From Motiliproteus sp048265065 (GTDB taxonomy: Bacteria; Pseudomonadota; Gammaproteobacteria; Pseudomonadales; Balneatricaceae), in contig JBLXCH010000080.1 of the NCBI GenBank assembly GCA_048265065.1, forward strand, positions 1 to 14,574: a DNA stretch of 14,574 nucleotides. The letters are read 5' to 3'. The notes beneath the pieces are model-generated. The model was not told where the DNA came from, did not search any database, and saw nothing but the letters and a program-made list of their open reading frames with translations. The position numbers and the translations under genes are program-made. Of this stretch, positions 1-5,877 are shown in pieces (position 1 is the stretch's first letter; each line of letters starts with the position of its first letter).

Positions 1-19
1 ACTAAGCTAAAGCACTCAG

Positions 20-976
20 TTAAAGCACTAAGCGCATAAACGTGTTTACGCGTTCGAATTCATAGTGATCCTGTGGCGGGGTGGCGACGGTGAATCCCAA
101 CTGTTGGTATAAGTGGTTGGCCGCTTGAAGACTGCTGGAGGTCTCTAAACAGACTTCGCTTGCTTCCCGGCTGCGGGCTTTGTCGAGGGCAGCAATGATC
201 AGCTTTCTTCCTATACCTTGTCCTTGATGGCTCACAGTAACGGCGGTTTTGGTGAGATAGAATACGTCATCAGAATAGTATTCTAAGGCGCAGCAACCTA
301 TAGCCTTGTTATCAACTACAGCAAATAAAACAACACCGCCGCGCGATAAATAGTAGCTTTCGGGGTGCTGTAACTGTTGGTAATCTCGCTCGCATATTTG
401 GGTCGGAAAAAATGCTTCTAACCATTCAATATTGAGATCATAAAATGCTGATTTGAATTTAGGATCCCACGTCGTAATGTTGACTTCTTTCATCGAGGGC
501 TGCCGAGTCCGCTCAATCACTGCCTCAGCTAAAGAGGTGCTGTTTAGCATACTCTCAAATTCGGCTAAGGCCGCTAAAATCGGATGCTTTTGTTGATTCA
601 GCTTGCTGTTTAATACATCGCGAATCGAATCCCAAATAGGTTGAAGTTGTCGAGCCAGGTCTTGACCTTTTCGGCTGATTGTTAGCAACTGTCTGCGTTC
701 ATCGTTGGGATCGGTTTTTTTCTGAATTAAGCCTGACCGTATCATTTCTGTACTAATCTTACTGATAGCCGCATGGGTTACGCCGAGTTTTTTAGCAGCT
801 CCTGTAATTGTCTGGGCTCCTTGGCTGTGTAACAAAGAAAATAACGGGAAGAAACGAGGATTGAGTTCGATATCTAGCTGCTGGTAAATTTCGGCGACTT
901 CAGCATAAAGGTGGTCGCTAAGTCGCTTGAGTCGGCTTCCTAAAGAAAGGCAGCCTGCTTCAGTCATGTAATCCAT
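20..976 (-). CDS. MarR-family HTH regulator fused to GNAT N-acetyltransferase
   Basis: This 318-residue protein joins two domains. Residues about 15-145 form a MarR-type winged helix: the recognition region is around 57-78 and is followed by a wing with the typical DPNDERR signature (89-95). Residues about 163-310 form a GNAT acetyltransferase with the acetyl-CoA loop QGQGIGRK (251-258) and the usual C-terminal NHLYQQLGF motif (287-295). MarR-GNAT fusions are a known architecture; the ligand and acetyl acceptor cannot be told from sequence. The gene stands alone and diverges from the tandem-receiver gene. A palindromic element 16-32 bases upstream suggests autoregulation (inference). Start choice is uncertain: ATG at 976 and ATG at 967 are both possible and neither has a strong Shine-Dalgarno sequence. 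Confidence 0.93.
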   Translation of the reverse strand: MDYMTEAGCLSLGSRLKRLSDHLYAEVAEIYQQLDIELNPRFFPLFSLLHSQGAQTITGAAKKLGVTHAAISKISTEMIRSGLIQKKTDPNDERRQLLTISRKGQDLARQLQPIWDSIRDVLNSKLNQQKHPILAALAEFESMLNSTSLAEAVIERTRQPSMKEVNITTWDPKFKSAFYDLNIEWLEAFFPTQICERDYQQLQHPESYYLSRGGVVLFAVVDNKAIGCCALEYYSDDVFYLTKTAVTVSHQGQGIGRKLIIAALDKARSREASEVCLETSSSLQAANHLYQQLGFTVATPPQDHYEFERVNTFMRLVL

Positions 977-991
977 TCCACTACCATTTGT

Positions 992-1008
992 GTAACCTGT
1001 TACGTAAC
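992..1008. promoter_or_regulatory. candidate MarR-type operator
   Basis: GTAAC-CT-GTTAC (992-1003) runs into the perfect 10-bp palindrome GTTACGTAAC (999-1008). The block is nested inside a wider dyad, TACCAT (982-987) and ATGGTA (1012-1017). It lies 16-32 bases upstream of the MarR-GNAT start, where MarR proteins usually bind palindromes to repress themselves. Assigning it to this regulator is inference. Confidence 0.4.
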
Positions 1009-1058
1009 TGGATGGTAAAAATTAATTAATCGGATTGCAAGGTCGATATAAAACTGAC

Positions 1059-1076
1059 GGCTTAGTATGCTAAGCC
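1059..1076. repeat. 18-bp inverted repeat upstream of tandem-receiver gene
   Basis: GGCTTAG-TATG-CTAAGCC is a perfect 7-bp dyad with a 4-base centre, 54 bases before the tandem-receiver start. No T-run follows on either strand, so it is not a normal terminator. It could be an operator or a leader hairpin. I found no convincing sigma-70 promoter to position it against. Confidence 0.4.
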
Positions 1077-1129
1077 CCTAAATGCAGTTCGATATACCCA
1101 TATAGTTATTAATAATAAGAAGGATAATC

Positions 1130-1924
1130 ATGGAAATCGAAGACCTATTTGTTCTCGTGGTCGAGCCTTCGAAAGTCCAGCGGAAGATCATTGTAGAAAA
1201 ATTGAGAAACGCTGGGGTTTCGAGTATTCAAGAGGCCGATACAGGGGCTGAGACAATTGCGATGATGAAGCAAGATCGTCCTGATATTCTCGTGTCAGCC
1301 TACCATCTTGAAGATATGTCTGGTGGTGACCTGATTAAAACAATTCGTGATGATGAAGAACTACTCGACGTTGGCTTTATTTTAATTTCCAGCGAAACCC
1401 AATTCCGCTATCTCGACCCAGTGAAACAATCGGGTTCGACTGCCGTGTTACCCAAGCCTTTTGCAGACGAGCAATTAATGACCGCGCTTCGTTCAGCTGT
1501 GCAATTGTTTCAGCCTTCACGGGGCTTGGACGATGAGGATATTGATTTAGAAGGGCTGCATGTTCTTGTCGTTGATGACAGCGCGCTTGCTAGAAAATTT
1601 ATTATTAAAGTTCTTAAAGGTTTAGGTATCGAAATCTTTACTGAAGCCGGTGATGGTCAAGAAGCCATTGATCTATTAAAGGATAACTTTTTTGACTTGG
1701 TAGTGACCGACTACAATATGCCGAATGTAAATGGTAAAGAGCTCACCGAATTTATTCGTGAGAAGAGCGGACAAAGCTCCGTACCAATTATGATGGTGAC
1801 GAGTGAAGCGAATGATGGCCGACTGGCGGGTATTCAGCAGACTGGCGTTTCTGCGTTATGTGATAAACCTTTTTCGCCAGAAGAAGTCAGGCAGTTATTG
1901 AATAATATTTTAAAAGAGACATGA
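1130..1924 (+). CDS. tandem receiver-domain protein (pseudo-REC plus canonical REC)
   Basis: The 264-residue protein consists of two CheY-like receiver domains and no output domain. REC2 (about 143-263) is canonical: D149/D150 acidic pair, D194 phosphoacceptor in TDYNMPNVNG, T224 and K246. REC1 (about 6-126) keeps the fold and the switch/lysine positions (S87/S88, K109), but the acidic pair is E12-P13 and the phosphoacceptor position is A57 (in VSAYHLEDMSG), so it should not be phosphorylated. An acidic linker (131-142) joins them. Such proteins act by protein-protein contact in chemotaxis-like or phosphorelay networks (family knowledge); no kinase is present here. The ATG has a good site, AAGGA, five bases upstream. 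The SUI1 gene follows 19 bases downstream, so the two may be co-transcribed. Confidence 0.9.
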   Translation: MEIEDLFVLVVEPSKVQRKIIVEKLRNAGVSSIQEADTGAETIAMMKQDRPDILVSAYHLEDMSGGDLIKTIRDDEELLDVGFILISSETQFRYLDPVKQSGSTAVLPKPFADEQLMTALRSAVQLFQPSRGLDDEDIDLEGLHVLVVDDSALARKFIIKVLKGLGIEIFTEAGDGQEAIDLLKDNFFDLVVTDYNMPNVNGKELTEFIREKSGQSSVPIMMVTSEANDGRLAGIQQTGVSALCDKPFSPEEVRQLLNNILKET

Positions 1925-1943
1925 GTTAAGCAGAGTATCGTCA

Positions 1944-2294
1944 GTGAAAAAGAATTCTAACTTAGTATTTTCTACCGAAAGTGGGCGGATGTGCCCAGAT
2001 TGTCAGCATCCTATTGCTGAATGCCAATGCAAGGCAGAAAAGCCTAAAGAAGGTGATGGTATCGTTCGTATTAGCTTGGATACCAAAGGACGCAAAGGTA
2101 AGGGGGTGACGCTAATTAAAGGGCTTTTAGTTAGTGATGCAGAACTTAAGAACTACGCTAAAAAATTGAAGCAACGTTGCAGCACCGGTGGTGCAGTTAA
2201 AGAGGGGGTTATCGAAATACAAGGTGACCAGCGCGCGTTGTTGATGGAATTGTTAAAAAAAGACGGGCACACCGTTAAAAAGTCCGGCGGTTAG
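1944..2294 (+). CDS. yciH: SUI1/eIF1-family translation factor YciH
   Basis: The 116-residue product resembles E. coli YciH, a bacterial homologue of eukaryotic eIF1. The N terminus has the VFSTESGR motif, and the core contains GRKGKGVTLIKGL, CSTGGAVKEGVIEIQGD and a terminal HTVKKSGG. YciH-type proteins bind the small ribosomal subunit and affect start-site fidelity or translation under stress. Between the leader and the SUI1 core is a Cys cluster (C17, C20, C27, C29 plus a His) that could bind zinc. The start is GTG at 1944 with only a weak purine-rich site, 19 bases after the tandem-receiver stop, so translation probably depends on coupling or read-through from that gene. Confidence 0.9.
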   Translation: MKKNSNLVFSTESGRMCPDCQHPIAECQCKAEKPKEGDGIVRISLDTKGRKGKGVTLIKGLLVSDAELKNYAKKLKQRCSTGGAVKEGVIEIQGDQRALLMELLKKDGHTVKKSGG

Positions 2295-2357
2295 TGCTTT
2301 TAGTACTATGTTAATAGTAGGGTGATCGTAGGCTAGAACAATATTAAATCAGCTAAG

Positions 2358-2389
2358 AGCCAAGTGATCAGCAGTATAAGCCAAGTGAT
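2358..2389. repeat. two direct repeats at 21-bp spacing
   Basis: The 11-mer AGCCAAGTGAT occurs at 2358-2368 and again at 2379-2389, exactly 21 bp apart (two helical turns). It sits in the 206-base gap between yciH and the small membrane-protein gene. Helically phased direct repeats are compatible with a regulator binding site. I recognise no specific binding protein and no clear promoter next to it; otherwise I see only a short hairpin, GTCCG-CGGAC (2417-2433), in this gap. Confidence 0.3.
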
Positions 2390-2500
2390 AATTAGGTTGA
2401 TGCTAACGATTTAAGGTCCGCTGTTAACGGACTCTACGGTTGTATGGATCTTGGTCAATAAAGTTAGGTCGAAAGACTACCGTTTAGGGAAAATTTGCCT

Positions 2501-2671
2501 GTGTGGGTTGAGCTTGCCGGAGTTATTTTTGTGTTGTTGATGGCGGCATGGGTGTTTTTACGGCCATTCCCCGAAGACAAGCAGATCGCTGAGAACCAGA
2601 CGAAACAGTCGCCGACGAATGAAGACACCATAGACAAGGCGATGCACAATAAGGACGAAGAAAAACCATGA
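2501..2671 (+). CDS. small single-pass membrane protein (56 aa), unknown function
   Basis: A 56-residue reading frame starts at GTG 2501 (TTG 2495 is an alternative two codons earlier). AGGGA at 2486-2490 is a ribosome binding site 10 bases before the GTG. Residues about 3-20 are strongly hydrophobic (VELAGVIFVLLMAAWVFL), followed by R21 and then a polar, charged tail rich in E, D, K, N and Q ending in DEEKP. This is the pattern of a membrane anchor with a soluble tail. Its TGA (2669-2671) overlaps the exonuclease ATG (2668) as ATGA, the classic signature of translational coupling, which supports it being real. I do not recognise the family. The non-ATG start and short length make it easy to overlook. 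Confidence 0.62.
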   Translation: MWVELAGVIFVLLMAAWVFLRPFPEDKQIAENQTKQSPTNEDTIDKAMHNKDEEKP

Positions 2672-3174
2672 TGCACCGGACGCTGCCTTATATCATCGAC
2701 ATTGAGGCTTCTGGCTTTGGGCCTGAAAGCTACCCTATTGAAGTGGGGGTGATCATCGATGAAAAAAACCGCTTTTGTACGTTAATAAAGCCATTACCCA
2801 TGTGGACTTTTTGGTCAAAGGAAGCTGAGTGCCAGCATCGTATACCAAGAGCGTTACTTGATTCTCATGGTGAAGACCCGCGTTTAGTCGCTCAGCAATT
2901 GAACGATTTGTTAGCCGATAAGACGGTCTATAGTGATGGTTGGGTGGTTGATATGCCCTGGCTGATTGAGCTGTTTGATCAAGCAAAGCTGTCGATGAAG
3001 TTTCGAGTGAGTCCTTTGGAAATGATTCTGACAGAAGGCCAAATGAACGTTTGGCATCAAGCAAAAGAAACGGTCCAGAAACGTCTATCTCTGGACCGCC
3101 ACCGTGCCAGTAATGATGCTCTTGTCATTCAGCAGACATATCTACTGGCACAAGAACTGGCGGAGGCTAGCTAG
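2668..3174 (+). CDS. DEDDh-type 3'-5' exonuclease
   Basis: The 168-residue protein carries the three exonuclease motifs of the DnaQ-like superfamily. ExoI is YIIDIEASGFG with D11 and E13; ExoII lies in YSDGWVVDMPWL, most likely D95; ExoIII is HRASND with H145 and D150, making it the DEDDh subtype. These acidic residues bind two metal ions and remove nucleotides from 3' ends; whether the substrate is RNA or DNA cannot be read from the sequence. The protein is a bare catalytic domain without polymerase or nucleic-acid-binding extensions. The start is ATG 2668 (or the next codon, ATG 2671), overlapping the stop of the small membrane-protein gene, so it probably relies on coupling. A stem-loop lies at its stop codon. 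Confidence 0.85.
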   Translation: MMHRTLPYIIDIEASGFGPESYPIEVGVIIDEKNRFCTLIKPLPMWTFWSKEAECQHRIPRALLDSHGEDPRLVAQQLNDLLADKTVYSDGWVVDMPWLIELFDQAKLSMKFRVSPLEMILTEGQMNVWHQAKETVQKRLSLDRHRASNDALVIQQTYLLAQELAEAS

Positions 3175-3192
3175 CAAGATCCTTTTTGCTAG
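3171..3192 (+). other. stem-loop at exonuclease stop codon
   Basis: CTAGCAA (3171-3177) and TTGCTAG (3186-3192) form a perfect 7-bp stem with an 8-base loop that includes the exonuclease stop. There is no T-run after it, so it is a poor intrinsic terminator, but it could protect the 3' end of the transcript. Confidence 0.35.
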
Positions 3193-3226
3193 ATGATGTA
3201 ATAGCCTCTACCATCCAACAAAAGCA

Positions 3227-3511
3227 TTAGCCTGACTTTTTTACCTGTAGTTCCTCGTAGCTTAAGTACTCATCCTTGCTCAGTTGCTCGTCACCGTTTT
3301 CATCAATCTTTTTGAAAACTGACTGCAGCACAGGATCTTTGATCGCTTCACGGGTACTGATAACGCCGTTTTTATCAACATCGAAGGTTTCAAATCCAGC
3401 AGTAGAAGGTTTGACTTCTTTTTGTTCGGTCATGGCTGAGACGGCAGTGCCTAGCGTCATTGCTGAAGTACCTAAAACAAGTGCGATCGCTGTAACTTCT
3501 AATTTATTCAT
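3227..3511 (-). CDS. small exported EF-hand calcium-binding protein
   Basis: The 94-residue precursor has a signal peptide (hydrophobic stretch about 7-24, likely cleavage after AVSA at residue 26), leaving a 68-residue mature protein. Two EF-hand loops follow: residues 44-55 (DVDKNGVISTRE, ligands D44, D46, N48, E55) and 70-81 (DENGDEQLSKDE, ligands D70, N72, D74, E81). The second has Glu instead of the usual Gly at loop position 6, though a Gly lies two residues earlier. The paired hands predict Ca2+ binding in the periplasm or outside the cell; the partner is unknown. AAGG eight bases before the ATG is a good ribosome binding site. The gene is monocistronic, convergent with the exonuclease gene, and its leader contains tandem TCTTTATCAAAA repeats. 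Confidence 0.85.
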   Translation of the reverse strand: MNKLEVTAIALVLGTSAMTLGTAVSAMTEQKEVKPSTAGFETFDVDKNGVISTREAIKDPVLQSVFKKIDENGDEQLSKDEYLSYEELQVKKSG

Positions 3512-3938
3512 AGCTTTTACCTTTTGTTTTGATAAAGACGGATTTTTGATAAAGATGAATGTTTTGATAGATTCGAAGTGGTTATATCAAGGCTTGTGCC
3601 ATGTTTGTTAAAGCTGTTTTATTTCAATAGGTTATTGGTTTTGTTGCTGTTTGATTGAGCGTTATTTCTGTTTCCTGATTGGAAATTAAGGAGACGTTTT
3701 GCAAAAGCGTTGCTATTCAGCGACATAACCCCTTTTTGTGTGCAGACAAAGCGGACAGTGGCTGCTGTTGCAACACTGCTGTCATCCAAACTTCTTATAT
3801 TGTAATAGGTTAATTAATGTCATCGTCGTCTCCCTTGAGCGACAGTGGCAAACCGCTTATGGTTAGAAAGATCTCGGTGTGCCTATCTAGAAGGCGGTCA
3901 AATGGTCGATAACATCCAGTGTCAGGAGGAGTCGCTTT
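3512..3938. other. 427-base intergenic region between EF-hand gene and yfbR
   Basis: This divergent region has no convincing gene. It contains the EF-hand leader repeats (3527-3570), two short perfect palindromes, TTTTGCAAAA (3697-3706) and TGTTGCAACA (3766-3775, within an imperfect GACAG/CTGTC dyad, 3754-3782), and the yfbR ribosome binding site. Promoters for both flanking genes should be here, but I could not pick any with good -35/-10 spacing. Confidence 0.5.
3527..3570. repeat. 17/18-bp direct repeats in EF-hand gene leader
   Basis: TTTTGATAAAGA occurs at 3527-3538 and 3544-3555, with a truncated third copy TTTTGATAG at 3562-3570, a spacing of 17 then 18 bases. They lie 16-59 bases upstream of the EF-hand ATG (minus strand, where they read TCTTTATCAAAA). 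They may be a protein-binding array or simple slippage products. Confidence 0.4.
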
Positions 3939-4580
3939 ATGTCCGTACGTAGTCATTTTTTTGCTTATATCAATAAAATTCGCTGGATTAACCGTTGGGG
4001 TTTAAAGCGCAATACCATTCCTGAAAATGTCATGGAGCATAGTTGGGACGTTGCCACTATCTGTCATGCTTTAGCGATTATTCGGAATCGCTTATATGAC
4101 GGTGATATTGATGCACACTTTTTAGCGACAGTCGCTTTATATCACGATGTCTCAGAAGTCATTACAGGCGATATGCCGACGCCAATTAAATACCATTCTC
4201 CCGCTATTCGTGATGCTTATAAGTCGATTGAAAAAGCAGCAGGTGAGGAGTTATTGACTTTGTTGCCTGATGACCTGCGTAGTGATTTTGAAAAGGTCAT
4301 GATGGAAGACAAGCTGCCTGCGGAATACCAAATATTAATTAAGGCAGCAGATACGTTGTCTGCTTACTTAAAGTGCCAAGCAGAACTGAAAGGTGGGAAT
4401 CAAGAGTTCGCGCAAGCCGCAGAATATGTTGAGCAAAGACTTAAAGAGTTCGAATTGCCTGAGGTCGATTACTTTTTAGAGGTCTTCACCCCTAGCTATC
4501 AACTGACCTTAGATGAACTTATGAATGATGGTAGATTTAAAGCAAATGTAGCGCCGGTGCATCAGCTCAAACAAGTTTGA
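3939..4580 (+). CDS. yfbR: 5'-deoxynucleotidase YfbR (HD-domain)
   Basis: The 213-residue protein matches E. coli YfbR through most of its length: SHFFAYINKIRWINRW at the N terminus, ENVMEHSWDVA, ALYHDVSEVITGDMPTPIKY, KAADTLSAYLKC and YFLEVFTPSYQLTLDE. The HD-domain metal ligands are visible as H34, H70-D71 and the Asp of AADT; R19-W20 correspond to the pair that selects deoxyribonucleotides in the E. coli enzyme. It hydrolyses dNMPs to deoxynucleosides and phosphate in the cytoplasm, helping to balance dNTP pools. The tail is about 14 residues longer than the E. coli protein. AGGAGG (3924-3929), nine bases before the ATG, is a strong ribosome binding site. The chemoreceptor gene starts 128 bases downstream. 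Confidence 0.95.
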   Translation: MSVRSHFFAYINKIRWINRWGLKRNTIPENVMEHSWDVATICHALAIIRNRLYDGDIDAHFLATVALYHDVSEVITGDMPTPIKYHSPAIRDAYKSIEKAAGEELLTLLPDDLRSDFEKVMMEDKLPAEYQILIKAADTLSAYLKCQAELKGGNQEFAQAAEYVEQRLKEFELPEVDYFLEVFTPSYQLTLDELMNDGRFKANVAPVHQLKQV

Positions 4581-4708
4581 TGTAATGTTCTACACTTTAG
4601 GTAGCTTTCTTCGTTTGTTGTTTGAATTTGAAAGTGTTCGGATAACTATTCCATTGGCCTAAGTGTTGAATGAGGCTTTTCTTAATCTGGAAGTAGAAGG
4701 AATACAGC

Positions 4709-5611
4709 GTGTTCTTTAATAAAAAAAATAGTACTACTACAAATAAGTCTGAGGTCTCTGCTGAAGAGTTAGCGGTGTTGCGAAGCAAAGCCGCGCTTGT
4801 CGATCAATTAATGGCGTTAGAGCCGCAGGTAAAGGTTGCGGAGATTGTTACTAAAGCAATAGAAAGTCGTGAGTCCTCTCAGAACCGTCTCGTCCGGATT
4901 GAGTCGATCACTAATCTGCTACAAAGCGTTGTTGATCAATCTGCTGAATTAGACCGCCTTTCTCATGATGCTGCTGATGCAGCCCAACAGACACTTAGCG
5001 TTGGCAATCAAGGGATTAGTGAGTTACAAAAATTGGCGGAGCAAATTAATGGTGTAGAACAAGAAATTAACGAGTTCAGCACCATGTTGAATAATCTGAA
5101 TACTACTAACCAAACCATCAACCAGTTGGTGGAGTCCATTAAGGGCATTGCAGACCAAACGAATCTACTGGCGCTAAATGCGGCGATTGAAGCCGCTCGA
5201 GCAGGCGAACATGGGCGGGGCTTTGCGGTTGTTGCTGATGAAGTGCGCTCTTTAGCGACTACCGCTAATGACTCTGCGCAGAAAATTCAAAATGAAATGA
5301 GCAACATTACCGGTATTTCTAATACGATTATGGACCGCCAAGGTGTTGTTGCAACACGCATTACTGAAAGCCGTGAGATTTGCGATTCCACCGTGGGTCA
5401 GTTAAATGGATTGCTGAGTGTTGCAGAAGCGAGTAATTCTGCAGCTCAGACGGTAATGGGTTACTTGGAAAGCCAGCTCGCCAGTGCTAATCAAGCCGTA
5501 GAAGGTATGCGCGATGTTCTGGACAACAGCGAGCAGGCTGTTGCTCGTGCTTCTGATAACGAGGCTTTAGGCCACGAACTACAAGAAAACCTTTCGATTC
5601 TCAATCATTAG
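4709..5611 (+). CDS. soluble orphan methyl-accepting chemotaxis protein
   Basis: The 300-residue protein is almost entirely a coiled-coil chemoreceptor signalling domain. The conserved hairpin tip that binds CheA and CheW is at about 146-183 (IADQTNLLALNAAIEAARAG then GRGFAVVADEVRSLA). There are no transmembrane segments and no recognisable PAS, GAF, HAMP or Cache domain: the N-terminal 60 residues are polar and helical. No CheR-tethering pentapeptide is at the C terminus. It should be cytoplasmic and sense an internal signal or work with a partner receptor. The start is GTG 4709 with AGAAGG eight bases upstream; no ATG fits. No other chemotaxis genes are present. The nearest possible partner is the tandem-receiver protein at 1130-1924 (inference). 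A strong terminator follows. Confidence 0.9.
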   Translation: MFFNKKNSTTTNKSEVSAEELAVLRSKAALVDQLMALEPQVKVAEIVTKAIESRESSQNRLVRIESITNLLQSVVDQSAELDRLSHDAADAAQQTLSVGNQGISELQKLAEQINGVEQEINEFSTMLNNLNTTNQTINQLVESIKGIADQTNLLALNAAIEAARAGEHGRGFAVVADEVRSLATTANDSAQKIQNEMSNITGISNTIMDRQGVVATRITESREICDSTVGQLNGLLSVAEASNSAAQTVMGYLESQLASANQAVEGMRDVLDNSEQAVARASDNEALGHELQENLSILNH

Positions 5612-5636
5612 CAGTGTCAGTTTACGATTAAATAGC

Positions 5637-5683
5637 AAAAGCCGAGGGTTGCTTTAATGGCTGATTCCACTCTCGGCTTTTTT
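5637..5683. terminator. bidirectional intrinsic terminator
   Basis: AAAAGCCGAG (5637-5646) pairs with CTCGGCTTTT (5672-5681), giving a GC-rich stem flanked by an A-run and a T-run. Read from the plus strand it ends the chemoreceptor transcript 26 bases after its stop; read from the minus strand it ends the 39-aa protein/msrAB transcript 24 bases after that stop. Confidence 0.88.
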
Positions 5684-5706
5684 GCGTGTGCGGCCTTAAC
5701 GAAGGG

Positions 5707-5826
5707 TTAAAAGTCTTTGTGAAACGACTTTCGGCGTGAGCTATCTGGCCCAGCCTTGCTGCTTAATACATAAATAAGCGCAAAGAGTATCGCGGCAGGC
5801 AGAAAAACGAGTAACGTTGCTAACAT
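5707..5826 (-). CDS. 39-aa single-pass membrane protein, unknown function
   Basis: A 39-residue reading frame has unusually complete expression signals. It has an ATG start, AAAGGAGG six bases upstream (5840-5833), a good sigma-70 promoter just before that, and a terminator 24 bases after its TAA. Residues 2-22 are hydrophobic (MLATLLVFLPAAILFALIYV), and the tail is hydrophilic and basic (SSKAGPDSSRRKSFHKDF), which predicts a C-terminus-in orientation by the positive-inside rule. I do not recognise the family. It lies 47 bases downstream of msrAB on the same strand and may be made both from its own promoter and by read-through. Proteins of this type often modulate a larger membrane complex, but that is inference. 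Confidence 0.72.
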   Translation of the reverse strand: MLATLLVFLPAAILFALIYVLSSKAGPDSSRRKSFHKDF

Positions 5827-5848
5827 AAAGTGCCTCCTTTTACTGTAG

Positions 5849-5877
5849 ATTAGACGCCTGTGTAAAGCTTTGGTCAA
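5849..5877 (-). promoter_or_regulatory. sigma-70 promoter of the 39-aa membrane-protein gene
   Basis: On the minus strand, TTGACC (5877-5872) and TCTAAT (5854-5849) are separated by exactly 17 bases; each matches consensus at five of six positions. The predicted transcript would start near 5842, with the Shine-Dalgarno sequence almost at its 5' end. The -35 element overlaps the msrAB stop codon. Confidence 0.65.

Noticed and set aside
1..33. Short repeats of TAAAGCACT and ACTAAGC at the left edge
   Set aside because: Only nine and seven bases; they overlap the end of the MarR-GNAT gene and are cut by the window edge, so nothing can be concluded.
1035..1052. TTGCAA followed by TATAAA as a promoter for the tandem-receiver gene
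   Set aside because: The spacer is only six bases; a flagellar sigma-28 match was also tested and did not fit the spacing.
2464..2676. 70-residue minus-strand frame opposite the small membrane-protein gene
   Set aside because: It lies opposite the 56-aa frame, which has a ribosome binding site and an ATGA overlap; the minus frame has no such support and an unconvincing composition.
3699..3728. 9-codon TTG-started leader peptide with AAGGAG five bases upstream (ends at TAA)
   Set aside because: Too short to judge, TTG start, no regulatory codon bias and no attenuator structure before yfbR.
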